Below, piece by piece: positions 27,346-35,349 of a stretch of DNA of 42,958 bases. The position numbers and the translations under genes were made by a program. The notes under the pieces were generated by a model that was given only the letters and a program-made list of their open reading frames with translations, ran no database searches and was not told the DNA's origin. Each line of letters begins with the position of its first letter. Position 1 is the stretch's first letter. This stretch comes from JAOTYV01 sp041557595 (GTDB taxonomy: Bacteria; Pseudomonadota; Alphaproteobacteria; UBA8366). The stretch covers positions 1-42,958 of the forward strand of contig JBFFGE010000011.1 in assembly GCA_041557595.1 (NCBI GenBank), given 5' to 3'.

Positions 27346-28533
27346 TTAGAGGGCACGGGACGGCGTTCGGCCAGGACCGTGTTCTGCGTCGCGAATGACG
27401 CCGCCGGAAACGGCGAGAAATTGCGCCGTGCCGGCAAGCGATTCGAATATTGCGCTGTCCGTGCCGGTGAGCCAGGCCTGCGCGCCCAGATTCAGAAGCT
27501 CCGCGAACAGGGCCTCGCGGCGTTCGACATCGAGATGGGCGGCGACCTCGTCGAGCAACAGCAGCGGCGCGCGATCCCGCTCCGCGGCCTCGAGGCGCGC
27601 ATTGGCGAGCACAATCGCGATCAGCAACGCCTTTTGTTCGCCGGTCGAACATTGATCGGCGGGCATGCCGTTGCCGAGATGGTGCATGATGAAATCGCTG
27701 CGGTGCGGCCCGATGGCGGCGCCGCCGGTGACCGCGTCCCGGCTGCGGCTCTCGTGCAGACCGTGCTGCAACTTGTCTTCCGCGGCGAGCGCGGGTCCAT
27801 CGTCGAGCCAGTTTTCCACGGTCCCCGTCAACGCCAGGCGTGCGCCGGGAAAGGGTCCCAGCGGCGCTTCGCAGAGACCGGCCAACCGGGCCGTCATTTC
27901 GCGCCGCGCGGCGGCGATGGCGACGCCCCGCTCGGCCAGCGTGCGTTCCAGGGTGTCCAGCCAGGCGCGGTCGCCGGTGCCGCGCTGCAACAGCCGGGCG
28001 CGTTCGCGAAGCGCATGGTCATAGGCGGAAATCCGGCCGGCGTGTTTCGGATCGATGCCGAAAACCAGCCGGTCGAGAAAACGCCGGCGGCCGGCGGCGC
28101 CTTCGATGAACAACCGGTCCATCTGCGGCGTCAGCCAGACGGCGCTTACATGATCGCCGAGCGCGGTTTGACCGCGCGCCGCGGCGTCATTGATGCGGAC
28201 GGTACGGCGCCGGCTCTCCTGCGGGGTGTGTCCGGTGCCGATATCGACGGCGCCATCCGACGATTCGATCCGCGCCGCCACCGCCCAGCCCTGCGGTTCG
28301 CCCGGCGCCTCGCCATGCGCCACGGAGGCTTCGCGCCGCGCCAGGTCGTCGAGCCGCGCGCGGCGCAGCCCCCGGCCGGGGGCGAGCAGCGACAAGGCTT
28401 CCAGCAGGTTGGTTTTGCCCGCGCCATTCGGTCCGGTCAGCACGACCGGACCCGGCGCAGGGTCGATCCGCGCCTGGGCGTAACTCCGGAAATTGGTAAG
28501 CCTCAACCGCGATACCCAAAGGGTCGGCGACAT
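27346..28533 (-). CDS. recF: DNA replication and repair protein RecF
   Basis: RecF is an SMC-like ATPase that helps load RecA at gaps through the RecFOR path. The 395-residue protein has LRLTNFRSYAQ at the start, Walker A GPNGAGKT at 34-41, the ABC-type signature region STGEQKALLIAIVLANARL, and Walker B PLLLLDEVAAHLD. The ATG at 28533 is well placed 54 bases after dnaN. The C-terminal ~20 residues are not conserved. Position between dnaN and gyrB is the ancestral order. Confidence 0.95.
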   Translation of the reverse strand: MSPTLWVSRLRLTNFRSYAQARIDPAPGPVVLTGPNGAGKTNLLEALSLLAPGRGLRRARLDDLARREASVAHGEAPGEPQGWAVAARIESSDGAVDIGTGHTPQESRRRTVRINDAAARGQTALGDHVSAVWLTPQMDRLFIEGAAGRRRFLDRLVFGIDPKHAGRISAYDHALRERARLLQRGTGDRAWLDTLERTLAERGVAIAAARREMTARLAGLCEAPLGPFPGARLALTGTVENWLDDGPALAAEDKLQHGLHESRSRDAVTGGAAIGPHRSDFIMHHLGNGMPADQCSTGEQKALLIAIVLANARLEAAERDRAPLLLLDEVAAHLDVERREALFAELLNLGAQAWLTGTDSAIFESLAGTAQFLAVSGGVIRDAEHGPGRTPSRAL

Positions 28534-28587
28534 GGTTGGACTCGGTCGTTCGGCAGCAGCCAGAATCGCGCGTTCTCCCGTCCGAGG

Positions 28588-29706
28588 TTAGACCCGCATC
28601 GGCATAAGCACGTAAAGGGCGGTCGGGTCGTTGGTGTCGCGGATCAGGGTCGGCGACGCCGCATCGGCCAACTCGAAGTGGGCGTTCTCCCCCTCGATTT
28701 GGTTTGCGATATCGAGCAGATAGCGGGCGTTGAAGCCGATTTCGATCGCTTCCTGCTGATACGCCACCTCGATTTCTTCGACGGCCGTGCCGCTTTCGGG
28801 GCTCGAGGCGGTCAGGGTCACATTGTCGTCGGCGACGCTCAGTTTCACCGCGCGGGATTTTTCCGTCGAAATCGTCGCGACCCGGTCCACGGCCGCGGCG
28901 AAGTCCCGGCAGTCGACGGCCAGCGACTTGTCGTTGCCGACGGGAATGACCCGGTCGTAATCCGGGAAGGTGCCGTCAATCAGCTTCGAGGTAACGGTCA
29001 CATTATCGAATCCGAAACGAATTTTCGCGTCCGAGAGCGCGATGCCCACATCCTCGTCGCTTTCCTCGATCATCTTGTGCAATTCGCTGACGGTCTTGCG
29101 GGGCACGATGACGCCCGGCATGCCGGCCGCGCCATCGGGCAGCGGCATCTCGACCCGGGCAAGGCGATGACCGTCGGTCGCAACCGCGCGCAGCACGTCG
29201 CCGTCGCCATCATTCGCCATGTGGAAATAAATGCCGTTGAGGTAGTAGCGGGTTTCCTCGGTTGAAATCGCGAAGCGCGTGCGATCGATCAACCGGCGTA
29301 ATTCCGACGCCGGCAGCGTGAAGTCGTGCGGCATGTCGCCGCTGGCCATTTGCGGAAATTCGCCGGTCGGCAGCGTCTGTAGCGTGAAGCGGGACCGTCC
29401 CGCCCGAAGCCGCAACTGATCGCCTTCCCCGGTCGCATCGATTTCGATTTGCGCGCCGTCCGGCAGCTTGCGGACGATGTCGTACAGCGTGTGCGCGGGC
29501 GCGGTAGTCGCGCCGTCGGTCTCCACCGCGCACTCGACGGATTCGATGATCGCCAAATCCATGTCCGTCGCCGTCAACGCCAGCCGTCCGCCGGCCGCTT
29601 CGAGCAGGACATTGGACAGGATCGGGATGGTATTGCGCCGCTCGACGACGCTCTGAACATGGTTAAGCGATCGGAGGAGCGCGGCGCGTTCAATGGTGAG
29701 TTTCAT
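28588..29706 (-). CDS. dnaN: DNA polymerase III beta sliding clamp
   Basis: DnaN forms the dimeric ring that tethers DNA polymerase III and many repair proteins to DNA. The 372-residue length is standard and three clamp domains can be followed: MKLTIERAALLRSLNHVQSV, a middle domain with FAISTEETRYYLNGIYFH, and a third ending with the hydrophobic-pocket tail ALYVLMPMRV. No Walker motifs are expected. It is separated from dnaA by 260 bp, so it may also have its own promoter. Confidence 0.97.
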   Translation of the reverse strand: MKLTIERAALLRSLNHVQSVVERRNTIPILSNVLLEAAGGRLALTATDMDLAIIESVECAVETDGATTAPAHTLYDIVRKLPDGAQIEIDATGEGDQLRLRAGRSRFTLQTLPTGEFPQMASGDMPHDFTLPASELRRLIDRTRFAISTEETRYYLNGIYFHMANDGDGDVLRAVATDGHRLARVEMPLPDGAAGMPGVIVPRKTVSELHKMIEESDEDVGIALSDAKIRFGFDNVTVTSKLIDGTFPDYDRVIPVGNDKSLAVDCRDFAAAVDRVATISTEKSRAVKLSVADDNVTLTASSPESGTAVEEIEVAYQQEAIEIGFNARYLLDIANQIEGENAHFELADAASPTLIRDTNDPTALYVLMPMRV

Positions 29707-29966
29707 ATTGTCTGGCGTCTCGTTGCGGGTCTGGCGATGGTGAATTCTACCGCTCGGGTACCGGATCGATTTGGTCCGTTAGACATCGTTGACATGTCAC
29801 GAAAAGCGATGCGTTAGCGGAGGGTGAATATACCACACGCTTGTCCGGACCGCATCTCTTTTGGTCCAATTTTGGCCCGCAGGCGACGCCATTAAGGCGT
29901 TGATTTGCAGAGATAAACCGTCAGGCTGCCGCGGCGGCCCCGGATTGTTCGCCGGGTCTCGCCCGA

Positions 29967-31325
29967 TCAGCCCTCGAGCATGCGGCGCAACAGCTCCACA
30001 TCTTCCGCGAAACTCATGTCGGCGGCGCGCAATTCTTCGATTTTGCGCACCGCGTGCATGACGGTGGTGTGGTCGCGGCCGCCGAACTGACGGCCGATTT
30101 CCGGCAGCGAGCGTGTGGTTAATTGTTTGGCCAGATACATCGCCACCTGGCGGGGGCGGGCGACCGCCCGGGCGCGCCGGGACGAGTGCATTTCCGAGAA
30201 GCGGATTTTGAAGTGCGCGGCGACCTGTTTCTGGATTTCCTCGATGGTGACGCGCCGTTCGTTGGGCCGGAGAACGTCGTGCAGCGCCTGCTGCGCGAAT
30301 TCCACAGAAATCGGCTGATGCACGAAGAGCGAATGATGTTTCAGCTTGTTCAGCGCGCCTTCGAGTTCGCGGCCGTTCGAGACGATCTTATGGGCGAGGA
30401 ATTCGATAACCTTCTGCGGCACGTCCACGTCGAGCTGTTCCGCCTTCGCCTGCAGGATCCCCAATCGCAATTCGTAGGTGGTCGGGTGGATGTCCGCGAC
30501 CAGGCCCCAGCCGAGCCGCGACTTCATGCGCTCTTCGATCCCGTCGAGGTCGTTCGGCGATTTGTCGGCGGATACGACGATCTGGTGGTTTTGATCGACC
30601 AATGCGTTGAAGGTGTGGAAAAACTCGTCCTGCGTGCTTTCCTTGCCGGCGATGAACTGGATGTCGTCGATCATCAGCACGTTGACCGAGCGGAACTGCT
30701 CCTTGAACGCGACCGTGTCCTTGTAGCGGAGCGCGCGAATGAACTGATACATGAATTTTTCGGCGGAGAGGTATATGACCCGGCGGTCGGGCCGCGTCTC
30801 GCGGATGTGCCAGGCGATCGCGTGCATGAGATGGGTTTTGCCGAGTCCGACCCCGCCATACAGAAACAGCGGATTGAAGGGCACCGCATGCGCTTCGGCG
30901 ACTCGCCGGGCGGCGGCGAACGCCAATTCGTTCGGTTTTCCGACAATGAAATTCTCGAAGGTCAGGCGCGCATCCAACGGCGCGCCGACATTTTCGGCCG
31001 CGTTCCCGGCGGCGCCGGACGCGCCATCGGCGCCGGGCGTCGCGGCGCGGCGATTGCCGCTGGCGGCGTCGCGCGATTGCTCGAGGATGATCTTGATTTC
31101 CGTGATGTCCGGATTTTCGGCGACCCAAAGCTTCAGCAGGCGTTCGGAATACTCCGAATCGATCCAGTCGCGCATGAAGCGCGTCGGAACCGAAAGGCTC
31201 ACGACGCCATCGGAATAGTCGCAAAAGGTGAGCGGCCGTAACCAGCTGCGAAACGCCGCTTCGCCATACTCGGCGCGTAACCGTCCCCGAATCCGTGCCC
31301 AATGCACCGACAGCGATTCATTCAT
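29967..31325 (-). CDS. dnaA: Chromosomal replication initiator DnaA
   Basis: DnaA is the AAA+ ATPase that melts the replication origin. With the start at 31325 it is 452 residues. Domain I is SVHWARIRGRLRAEYGEAAF. A Gly/Ala linker and the AAA+ domain follow, with Walker A GGVGLGKT at 157-164, Walker B LMIDDIQF and LFLYGGVGLGK context. The domain IV DNA-binding signature GGRDHTTVMHAVRKIEEL comes before the C-terminus. The frame stays open for 81 further codons upstream (to 31568), but those residues do not look like DnaA, so I prefer the ATG that starts NESLSVHW. First gene of dnaA-dnaN-recF-gyrB, with a long leader and a candidate promoter at 31700-31728. Confidence 0.96.
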   Translation of the reverse strand: MNESLSVHWARIRGRLRAEYGEAAFRSWLRPLTFCDYSDGVVSLSVPTRFMRDWIDSEYSERLLKLWVAENPDITEIKIILEQSRDAASGNRRAATPGADGASGAAGNAAENVGAPLDARLTFENFIVGKPNELAFAAARRVAEAHAVPFNPLFLYGGVGLGKTHLMHAIAWHIRETRPDRRVIYLSAEKFMYQFIRALRYKDTVAFKEQFRSVNVLMIDDIQFIAGKESTQDEFFHTFNALVDQNHQIVVSADKSPNDLDGIEERMKSRLGWGLVADIHPTTYELRLGILQAKAEQLDVDVPQKVIEFLAHKIVSNGRELEGALNKLKHHSLFVHQPISVEFAQQALHDVLRPNERRVTIEEIQKQVAAHFKIRFSEMHSSRRARAVARPRQVAMYLAKQLTTRSLPEIGRQFGGRDHTTVMHAVRKIEELRAADMSFAEDVELLRRMLEG

Positions 31326-31699
31326 CGCTTCGTATACCCCCTCGATCACTGCGGTCACAGACCGGTCGCCCGGCTTCCCCTGCGAACCATCAACCCCCAC
31401 GGACCCGCATATCGTTGCGTTCCGCAAATCCAGTACCGGGTCCGGATGCAGACTCCATCCGTGTCCCGCTGTCTCTCGTTCGGGAAAACCAATGCCGAGC
31501 CATGCTTGGGCATGAAGGGCGCAACCCATCGCGGCCAAACGGCCGGACGTCACAAAAAACCTCCGCACGCCGAGCAGCTATCGACGCAATACCACAAAAT
31601 AAACCGCTGCCGCGCTGCGTCCGAACCCGCTCACGATGATCGCTTATGGCGCGATTTTATCGTGGCACACGACGCCGAATGACAAATCGGTTCAGCTTG

Positions 31700-31728
31700 G
31701 CTATACTTGGCACAGTTCTCCCTGGCAA
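31700..31728 (-). promoter_or_regulatory. Candidate sigma-70 promoter for dnaA
   Basis: On the minus strand TTGCCA (31728-31723) and TATAGC (31705-31700) are separated by exactly 17 bp. If used, it would give dnaA a leader of nearly 370 bases before the chosen start codon. Confidence 0.5.
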
Positions 31729-31865
31729 CCAATGACAGCCAACTTACCGACGCCCCCGCCGCGGTTCAACGGGAATGAGGCCGATCTTTTTGCGAAATGC
31801 GCAAATAAATTTGTTGACAATTCCGGACGCTAATTCCGACGTGGTTAACGGCGCGGGCGCCGGCC

Positions 31866-31899
31866 AAAACAGAAAAGACCGCGCTGCTGAAGCGCGGTC
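31866..31899 (-). terminator. Intrinsic terminator of rpsT
   Basis: On the minus strand GACCGCGCT-tcagc-AGCGCGGTC is a perfect 9-bp stem with a five-base loop, followed by TTTTCTGTTTT. It lies about 55 bases after the rpsT stop and insulates the downstream dnaA cluster. Confidence 0.92.
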
Positions 31900-31952
31900 C
31901 CGGTCGGACTCTTTCGCGGCCATGATTTACATGGCGCTGGAAATCGCTTTTA

Positions 31953-32213
31953 TTACAGTGCCTTGATGCGCGCCGACAAGCGGGACAGGCGGCGGGCGAC
32001 GGTGTTCCGGTGCATCACGCCCTTGTTCACGCCGCGGTGCATTTCGGGCATAGCGACCTTGAACGCGGCGGCGGCGGTCGTCTTGTCGCCGGCGGTGATG
32101 GCTTCCTCAACCTTGCGCAAATAGGTGCGAATCCGGCTTTTGCGCGTCCGATTCAGGAGCGTCCGGCGCTCGGTTTGCCGGATCCGTTTACGGGCGCTTT
32201 TCGAGTGTGCCAT
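31953..32213 (-). CDS. rpsT: 30S ribosomal protein S20
   Basis: S20 is a helical 16S rRNA-binding protein of the 30S body. The 86-residue length and the sequence (AHSKSARKRIRQTERRTLLNR, then KSRIRTYLRKVEEAI and GVMHRNTVARRLSRLSARIKAL) are typical. It is monocistronic: a near-consensus promoter lies 53 bases upstream of the start codon and a strong intrinsic terminator follows. Order rpsT-dnaA is common in this class. Confidence 0.98.
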   Translation of the reverse strand: MAHSKSARKRIRQTERRTLLNRTRKSRIRTYLRKVEEAITAGDKTTAAAAFKVAMPEMHRGVNKGVMHRNTVARRLSRLSARIKAL

Positions 32214-32265
32214 GGGTCAGTCAGTCCTTGATTCGAACGCATGAAATCTGCAGCAGAGACGCGCG

Positions 32266-32294
32266 CTTATATCGGCCCGCCACGCAGCCGTCAA
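32266..32294 (-). promoter_or_regulatory. Sigma-70 promoter of rpsT
   Basis: TTGACG (32294-32289) and TATAAG (32271-32266) on the minus strand are spaced by 17 bp. The start codon is at 32213, giving a leader of about 45 bases. This is the best promoter in the window. Confidence 0.8.
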
Positions 32295-32373
32295 CCCCGG
32301 CTTTGGCTGGTATCAAGGGGAATAGGGCGACTCGCGGCCGGCGGCGACTCGGGATCGAAATTGCCGGTGCGCG

Positions 32374-33150
32374 CTACCGGTTCTTGAAGTCCGGTTTGCG
32401 TTTCTCGGCGAAGGCGGCCATTCCTTCCGCCTGATCTTCGGTCGCGAAGAGCGAATGAAACAACCGCCGTTCGAATCGGATGCCTTCGGCCAGCGTGGAT
32501 TCATAGGCCCGGTTGACCGATTCCTTCGCCATAAAGACCGATGGGCGGGACAATTTGGCGATCTTGGTCGCGGTTTTCAGGGCATCGTCGATCAACTCTC
32601 CGGCCGGGACGACTCGGCTGACGAGCCCGCTTCGTTCCGCTTCGGCCGCGTCCATCATGCGGCCGGTCAGGCACATTTCCATCGCCTTCGACTTGCCGAC
32701 GAACCGGGTGAGCCGCTGGGTGCCGCCCGCGCCCGGAATGACGCCGAGGTTGATTTCCGGCTGACCGAAGTTGGCGGTATCGGCGGCAATGATGAAATCG
32801 CACATCATGGCGAGCTCGCAACCGCCGCCGAGCGCGTAGCCGGCGACCGCGGCGATGATCGGTTTGCGGCATTCGGCGACCCGCTCCCATCCATCCGTGA
32901 TGAACCCGCCGAAATAGCAATCCATATAGGTCTTGGGTTGCATCTCCTTGATGTCGGCGCCGGCCGCGAAGGCCTTTTCCGAGCCGGTCAACACGATCGC
33001 GCCGATCGTGTCATCCGCCTCCATCGTGTCGAGCGCCATCCCGAGTTCGTCGATCAGCGGCGTGCACAACGCGTTCAGCGCTTGCGGCCGGTTCAAGGTA
33101 ATCAGGCCGACGGGGCCGTGGGTTTCGACCAGAATGTGTTCATAAGTCAT
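32374..33150 (-). CDS. Enoyl-CoA hydratase (crotonase family)
   Basis: This 258-residue crotonase-fold enzyme probably hydrates trans-2-enoyl-CoA in beta-oxidation or a related pathway. The oxyanion-hole segments are AFAAGADIKEM and GYALGGGCELAMMCD. Both catalytic glutamates of true hydratases are present (CELAMMCD and QPEINLGVIPGAGG), which argues against an isomerase or decarboxylase. The C-terminus FAEKRKPDFKNR is the usual hydratase ending. It is close to mitochondrial ECHS1-type enzymes but its chain-length preference cannot be read. It lies between rpsT and a small exported protein. Confidence 0.92.
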   Translation of the reverse strand: MTYEHILVETHGPVGLITLNRPQALNALCTPLIDELGMALDTMEADDTIGAIVLTGSEKAFAAGADIKEMQPKTYMDCYFGGFITDGWERVAECRKPIIAAVAGYALGGGCELAMMCDFIIAADTANFGQPEINLGVIPGAGGTQRLTRFVGKSKAMEMCLTGRMMDAAEAERSGLVSRVVPAGELIDDALKTATKIAKLSRPSVFMAKESVNRAYESTLAEGIRFERRLFHSLFATEDQAEGMAAFAEKRKPDFKNR

Positions 33151-33260
33151 CAGTTTGGATTTCCCGTTTGCAGAGGTTTTCGGATGCCGGCGCTGGGCCG
33201 GCGCGAGTCGGATCGGGCATTCCTCCGTCGGATATTCGGCGTTAGCGCCTGTGCGCGCCC

Positions 33261-33629
33261 TTATTTCTTATTGTTCTTCACTGGCGACAGGGTGAAGCGC
33301 ACGGTCAGCGCGCCGTCCTTGCCTTTATAATTGAGTGTCAGTATTTCGCCCTCGCGGTGATAGCGGCCCTTGCCGGCCCGGATCCAGCCAAGCTGCGGCA
33401 GGGTGCGGGCATAGAAGCGCGCGACTCGGGAGCGCGTTACGGCGCCCGCGGCGTATCCCTCGACGATGCGGCCGGACGGGGTGTCGAAAACCACGCTGGC
33501 GTCCTTTGCCACGGACAGGCCTTCCATCACCGGCAGATCGCCGAATCCCTCGAGAAAGGCCTCGGTTGCGGCCGCCGTCAGAACGAGGGCGCCGAGCAAA
33601 AGGGCGGCTATGGCGATTCGGTGTTTCAT
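33261..33629 (-). CDS. Small exported protein of unknown function
   Basis: I do not recognise this 122-residue protein. It starts with a clear signal peptide (KHRIAIAALLLGALVLTAAATEA, cleavage probably near residue 20) with no lipobox cysteine; there is no cysteine at all. The mature part has a short beta-rich domain (VVFDTPSGRIVEGYA, RFYARTLPQLGWIRAG, GEILTLNYKGKDGALTVRFTLSP), a shape reminiscent of small periplasmic domains that follow Ser/Gly-rich exported proteins. It lies 16 bases after mutM and is probably co-transcribed with it. The start at 33629 gives the signal peptide directly. Confidence 0.75.
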   Translation of the reverse strand: MKHRIAIAALLLGALVLTAAATEAFLEGFGDLPVMEGLSVAKDASVVFDTPSGRIVEGYAAGAVTRSRVARFYARTLPQLGWIRAGKGRYHREGEILTLNYKGKDGALTVRFTLSPVKNNKK

Positions 33630-33645
33630 GCCGATCCCAATGTGG

Positions 33646-34500
33646 TCACCTCTGATGTTTTCCGCAATAGAAAGTGGACCGGCCGCTCTGGGCAACGCGC
33701 CGGATGATGCCGTCGCAGGCGCGATTGGCGCCGCCGGGCTCCGCACCGAAGGCGCAGGCCTCGCCTTCGCGGCCATAGACGCGCCATTGATGCTGGAAAT
33801 AGCCGAGCTCGCCATCGGCCTGCACGTAATCGCGCAGGCTGGAGCCGCCGGCGGCGATGGCGTCGGTAAGGACCTCCTTGATGGCCCGAACCAGGCGTTC
33901 CGACCGCTGGCCGGCGATGGTGTGCGCGCTGCGCCGCGGCGACAGCGCGGCCCGGAACAGCGCTTCGCAGACATAGATGTTGCCGAGGCCCGCAACGGTC
34001 TTCTGATCGAGTAGCGCCGCCTTGAGCGGCGTGTGCCGGCCGGCGAGCGCCGCGCGCAGGCTGGCGGCGGAAAATTCCTCGGACAGCGGCTCCGGCCCCA
34101 GCGTCCGCAGCATTCTGTGGTCCGGCAGCGCCGCCGTCGAGGTCAGGTCGACCATGCCGAAGCGGCGCGGATCGCAGAACCGGATGGTCCAGCCGTCATC
34201 GGTGACGAATTCGACGTGGTCGTGCGGCCCCGCCGGGGGCGGCGCACCCTCGTGCAGGGTCATCCGTCCCGACATGTCGAGATGGACGATCAACACCGAG
34301 TCGTCATCCATCGTCGCCAGTAGGAATTTGGCGCGGCGGCCCATCGTCACGATCCGGCGGCCCCGCAACCGGTCGACAAATCCGTCCGGAATCGGAAAAC
34401 GCAGATCGGGCCGCCGTTGAATGACGTCCTTTAGAATACGGCCTTCCAGCCGCGGCCGCAGGCCCCGGCATACCGTTTCGACTTCTGGCAATTCCGGCAT
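33646..34500 (-). CDS. mutM: Formamidopyrimidine-DNA glycosylase MutM (Fpg)
   Basis: MutM excises 8-oxoguanine and formamidopyrimidines and nicks the DNA by beta/delta elimination. The 284-residue protein starts PELPEVETVCRGL with catalytic P2 and E3 after Met removal. It has the void-filling region, the H2TH motif (LLDQKTVAGLGNIYVCEALF) and the C-terminal zinc-finger region with FYCGKHQR. The finger is unusual: the first Cys pair is spread over 12 residues (EACAFGAEPGGANRACDG) and the last ligand position is His. The key catalytic Arg in GRSTFYC is present. It is divergent from ubiE, with 47 bp between the starts. Confidence 0.95.
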   Translation of the reverse strand: MPELPEVETVCRGLRPRLEGRILKDVIQRRPDLRFPIPDGFVDRLRGRRIVTMGRRAKFLLATMDDDSVLIVHLDMSGRMTLHEGAPPPAGPHDHVEFVTDDGWTIRFCDPRRFGMVDLTSTAALPDHRMLRTLGPEPLSEEFSAASLRAALAGRHTPLKAALLDQKTVAGLGNIYVCEALFRAALSPRRSAHTIAGQRSERLVRAIKEVLTDAIAAGGSSLRDYVQADGELGYFQHQWRVYGREGEACAFGAEPGGANRACDGIIRRVAQSGRSTFYCGKHQR

Positions 34501-34547
34501 CGCGCCACTTCTAGCAAACCCGCGACGGCTGCGCTATCGTCGCCGCC

Positions 34548-35330
34548 ATGGTGGAATCACAGACACCGGGCGGCGCGCCCGACAAGCCGACCGAATTGGG
34601 TGAAGCCGATTTCGGATTTCGCGCGGTGCCGGCCGCGGAGAAGTCGGGCCTGGTGCGCGAAGTCTTCGACAGCGTCGCCGACCGTTATGACGTGATGAAC
34701 GACCTGATGTCGGTCGGCGTTCACCGGCTCTGGAAAGCGGCGTTGATCGACTGGTTGCGGCCGCGGCCGGACATGCATTTGATCGACGTGGCGGGCGGGA
34801 CCGGCGATATCGCCTTCCGATTCCGCGCCGCGTCCGGCGGCCGGGTCACGGTGTGCGACATCAACGAATCGATGGTTCGGGTCGGCCGCGACCGCGCCAT
34901 CGACCGCGGCCTGCCCCGCGCGGTCGATTGGGTGGTCGGCGACGCGGAAGCGCTGCCGCTCGCCGATGCCGGCGCGGATGCCTATACCATCGCCTTCGGT
35001 TTGCGCAACGTGACGCAGATCGATCGGGCCCTGGCCGAGGCGCGGCGCGTGCTGAAGCCGGGCGGCCGGTTTCTTTGCCTGGAATTCAGCCATGTCTCGC
35101 TGCCATGGCTGCAATCGCTGTACGACCGCTATTCCTTCTCCGTTTTGCCGGCGCTCGGCTCGATGGTCGCGGGCGATCCCGATGCCTACCGGTATCTCGC
35201 GGAAAGCATTCGGCGGTTTCCCAACCAGGACGACCTGCTCGATCGGATCGGCGCGGCCGGGCTGGAGCGCGGGCGCTACCGCAATCTGAGCGGCGGCATC
35301 GCGGCCTTGCATTCGGCCTGGCGGATCTGA
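34548..35330 (+). CDS. ubiE: Ubiquinone/menaquinone biosynthesis C-methyltransferase UbiE
   Basis: UbiE methylates the ring of the ubiquinone (and, where present, menaquinone) precursor using SAM. The 260-residue protein has the family signature FDSVADRYDVMNDLMSVGVHRLWK (about 40-63). The SAM-binding motif is DVAGGTGD at 80-87 and the C-terminal motif LPALGSMVAGDPDAYRYLAESI is present. The N-terminal ~20 residues are extra and charged. It is followed after 19 bases by ubiB, so the pair forms a ubiquinone operon. Confidence 0.95.
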   Translation: MVESQTPGGAPDKPTELGEADFGFRAVPAAEKSGLVREVFDSVADRYDVMNDLMSVGVHRLWKAALIDWLRPRPDMHLIDVAGGTGDIAFRFRAASGGRVTVCDINESMVRVGRDRAIDRGLPRAVDWVVGDAEALPLADAGADAYTIAFGLRNVTQIDRALAEARRVLKPGGRFLCLEFSHVSLPWLQSLYDRYSFSVLPALGSMVAGDPDAYRYLAESIRRFPNQDDLLDRIGAAGLERGRYRNLSGGIAALHSAWRI

Positions 35331-35349
35331 GGCGGCGCGGCCGCACGCC

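Larger units (their letters stand above)
31326..31952. other. dnaA-rpsT intergenic region (627 bp)
   Basis: This gap contains the rpsT terminator (31866-31899) and a candidate dnaA promoter (31700-31728). A short AT-rich patch with the hairpin TTTGCG-aaatg-CGCAAA lies at 31789-31805. The frame of dnaA remains open over its last 243 bp. I searched by eye on both strands for TTATNCACA DnaA boxes and found none, so I do not call an origin here. Confidence 0.5.

Noticed and set aside
31326..31568. N-terminal extension of DnaA by 81 residues
   Set aside because: The added residues do not resemble DnaA domain I, which begins a few residues after the ATG at 31325.
31326..31952. Chromosomal origin next to dnaA
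   Set aside because: No DnaA boxes of the TTATNCACA type were found on either strand and there is no strong AT-rich unwinding region; the dnaA cluster alone is not evidence of oriC in this class.
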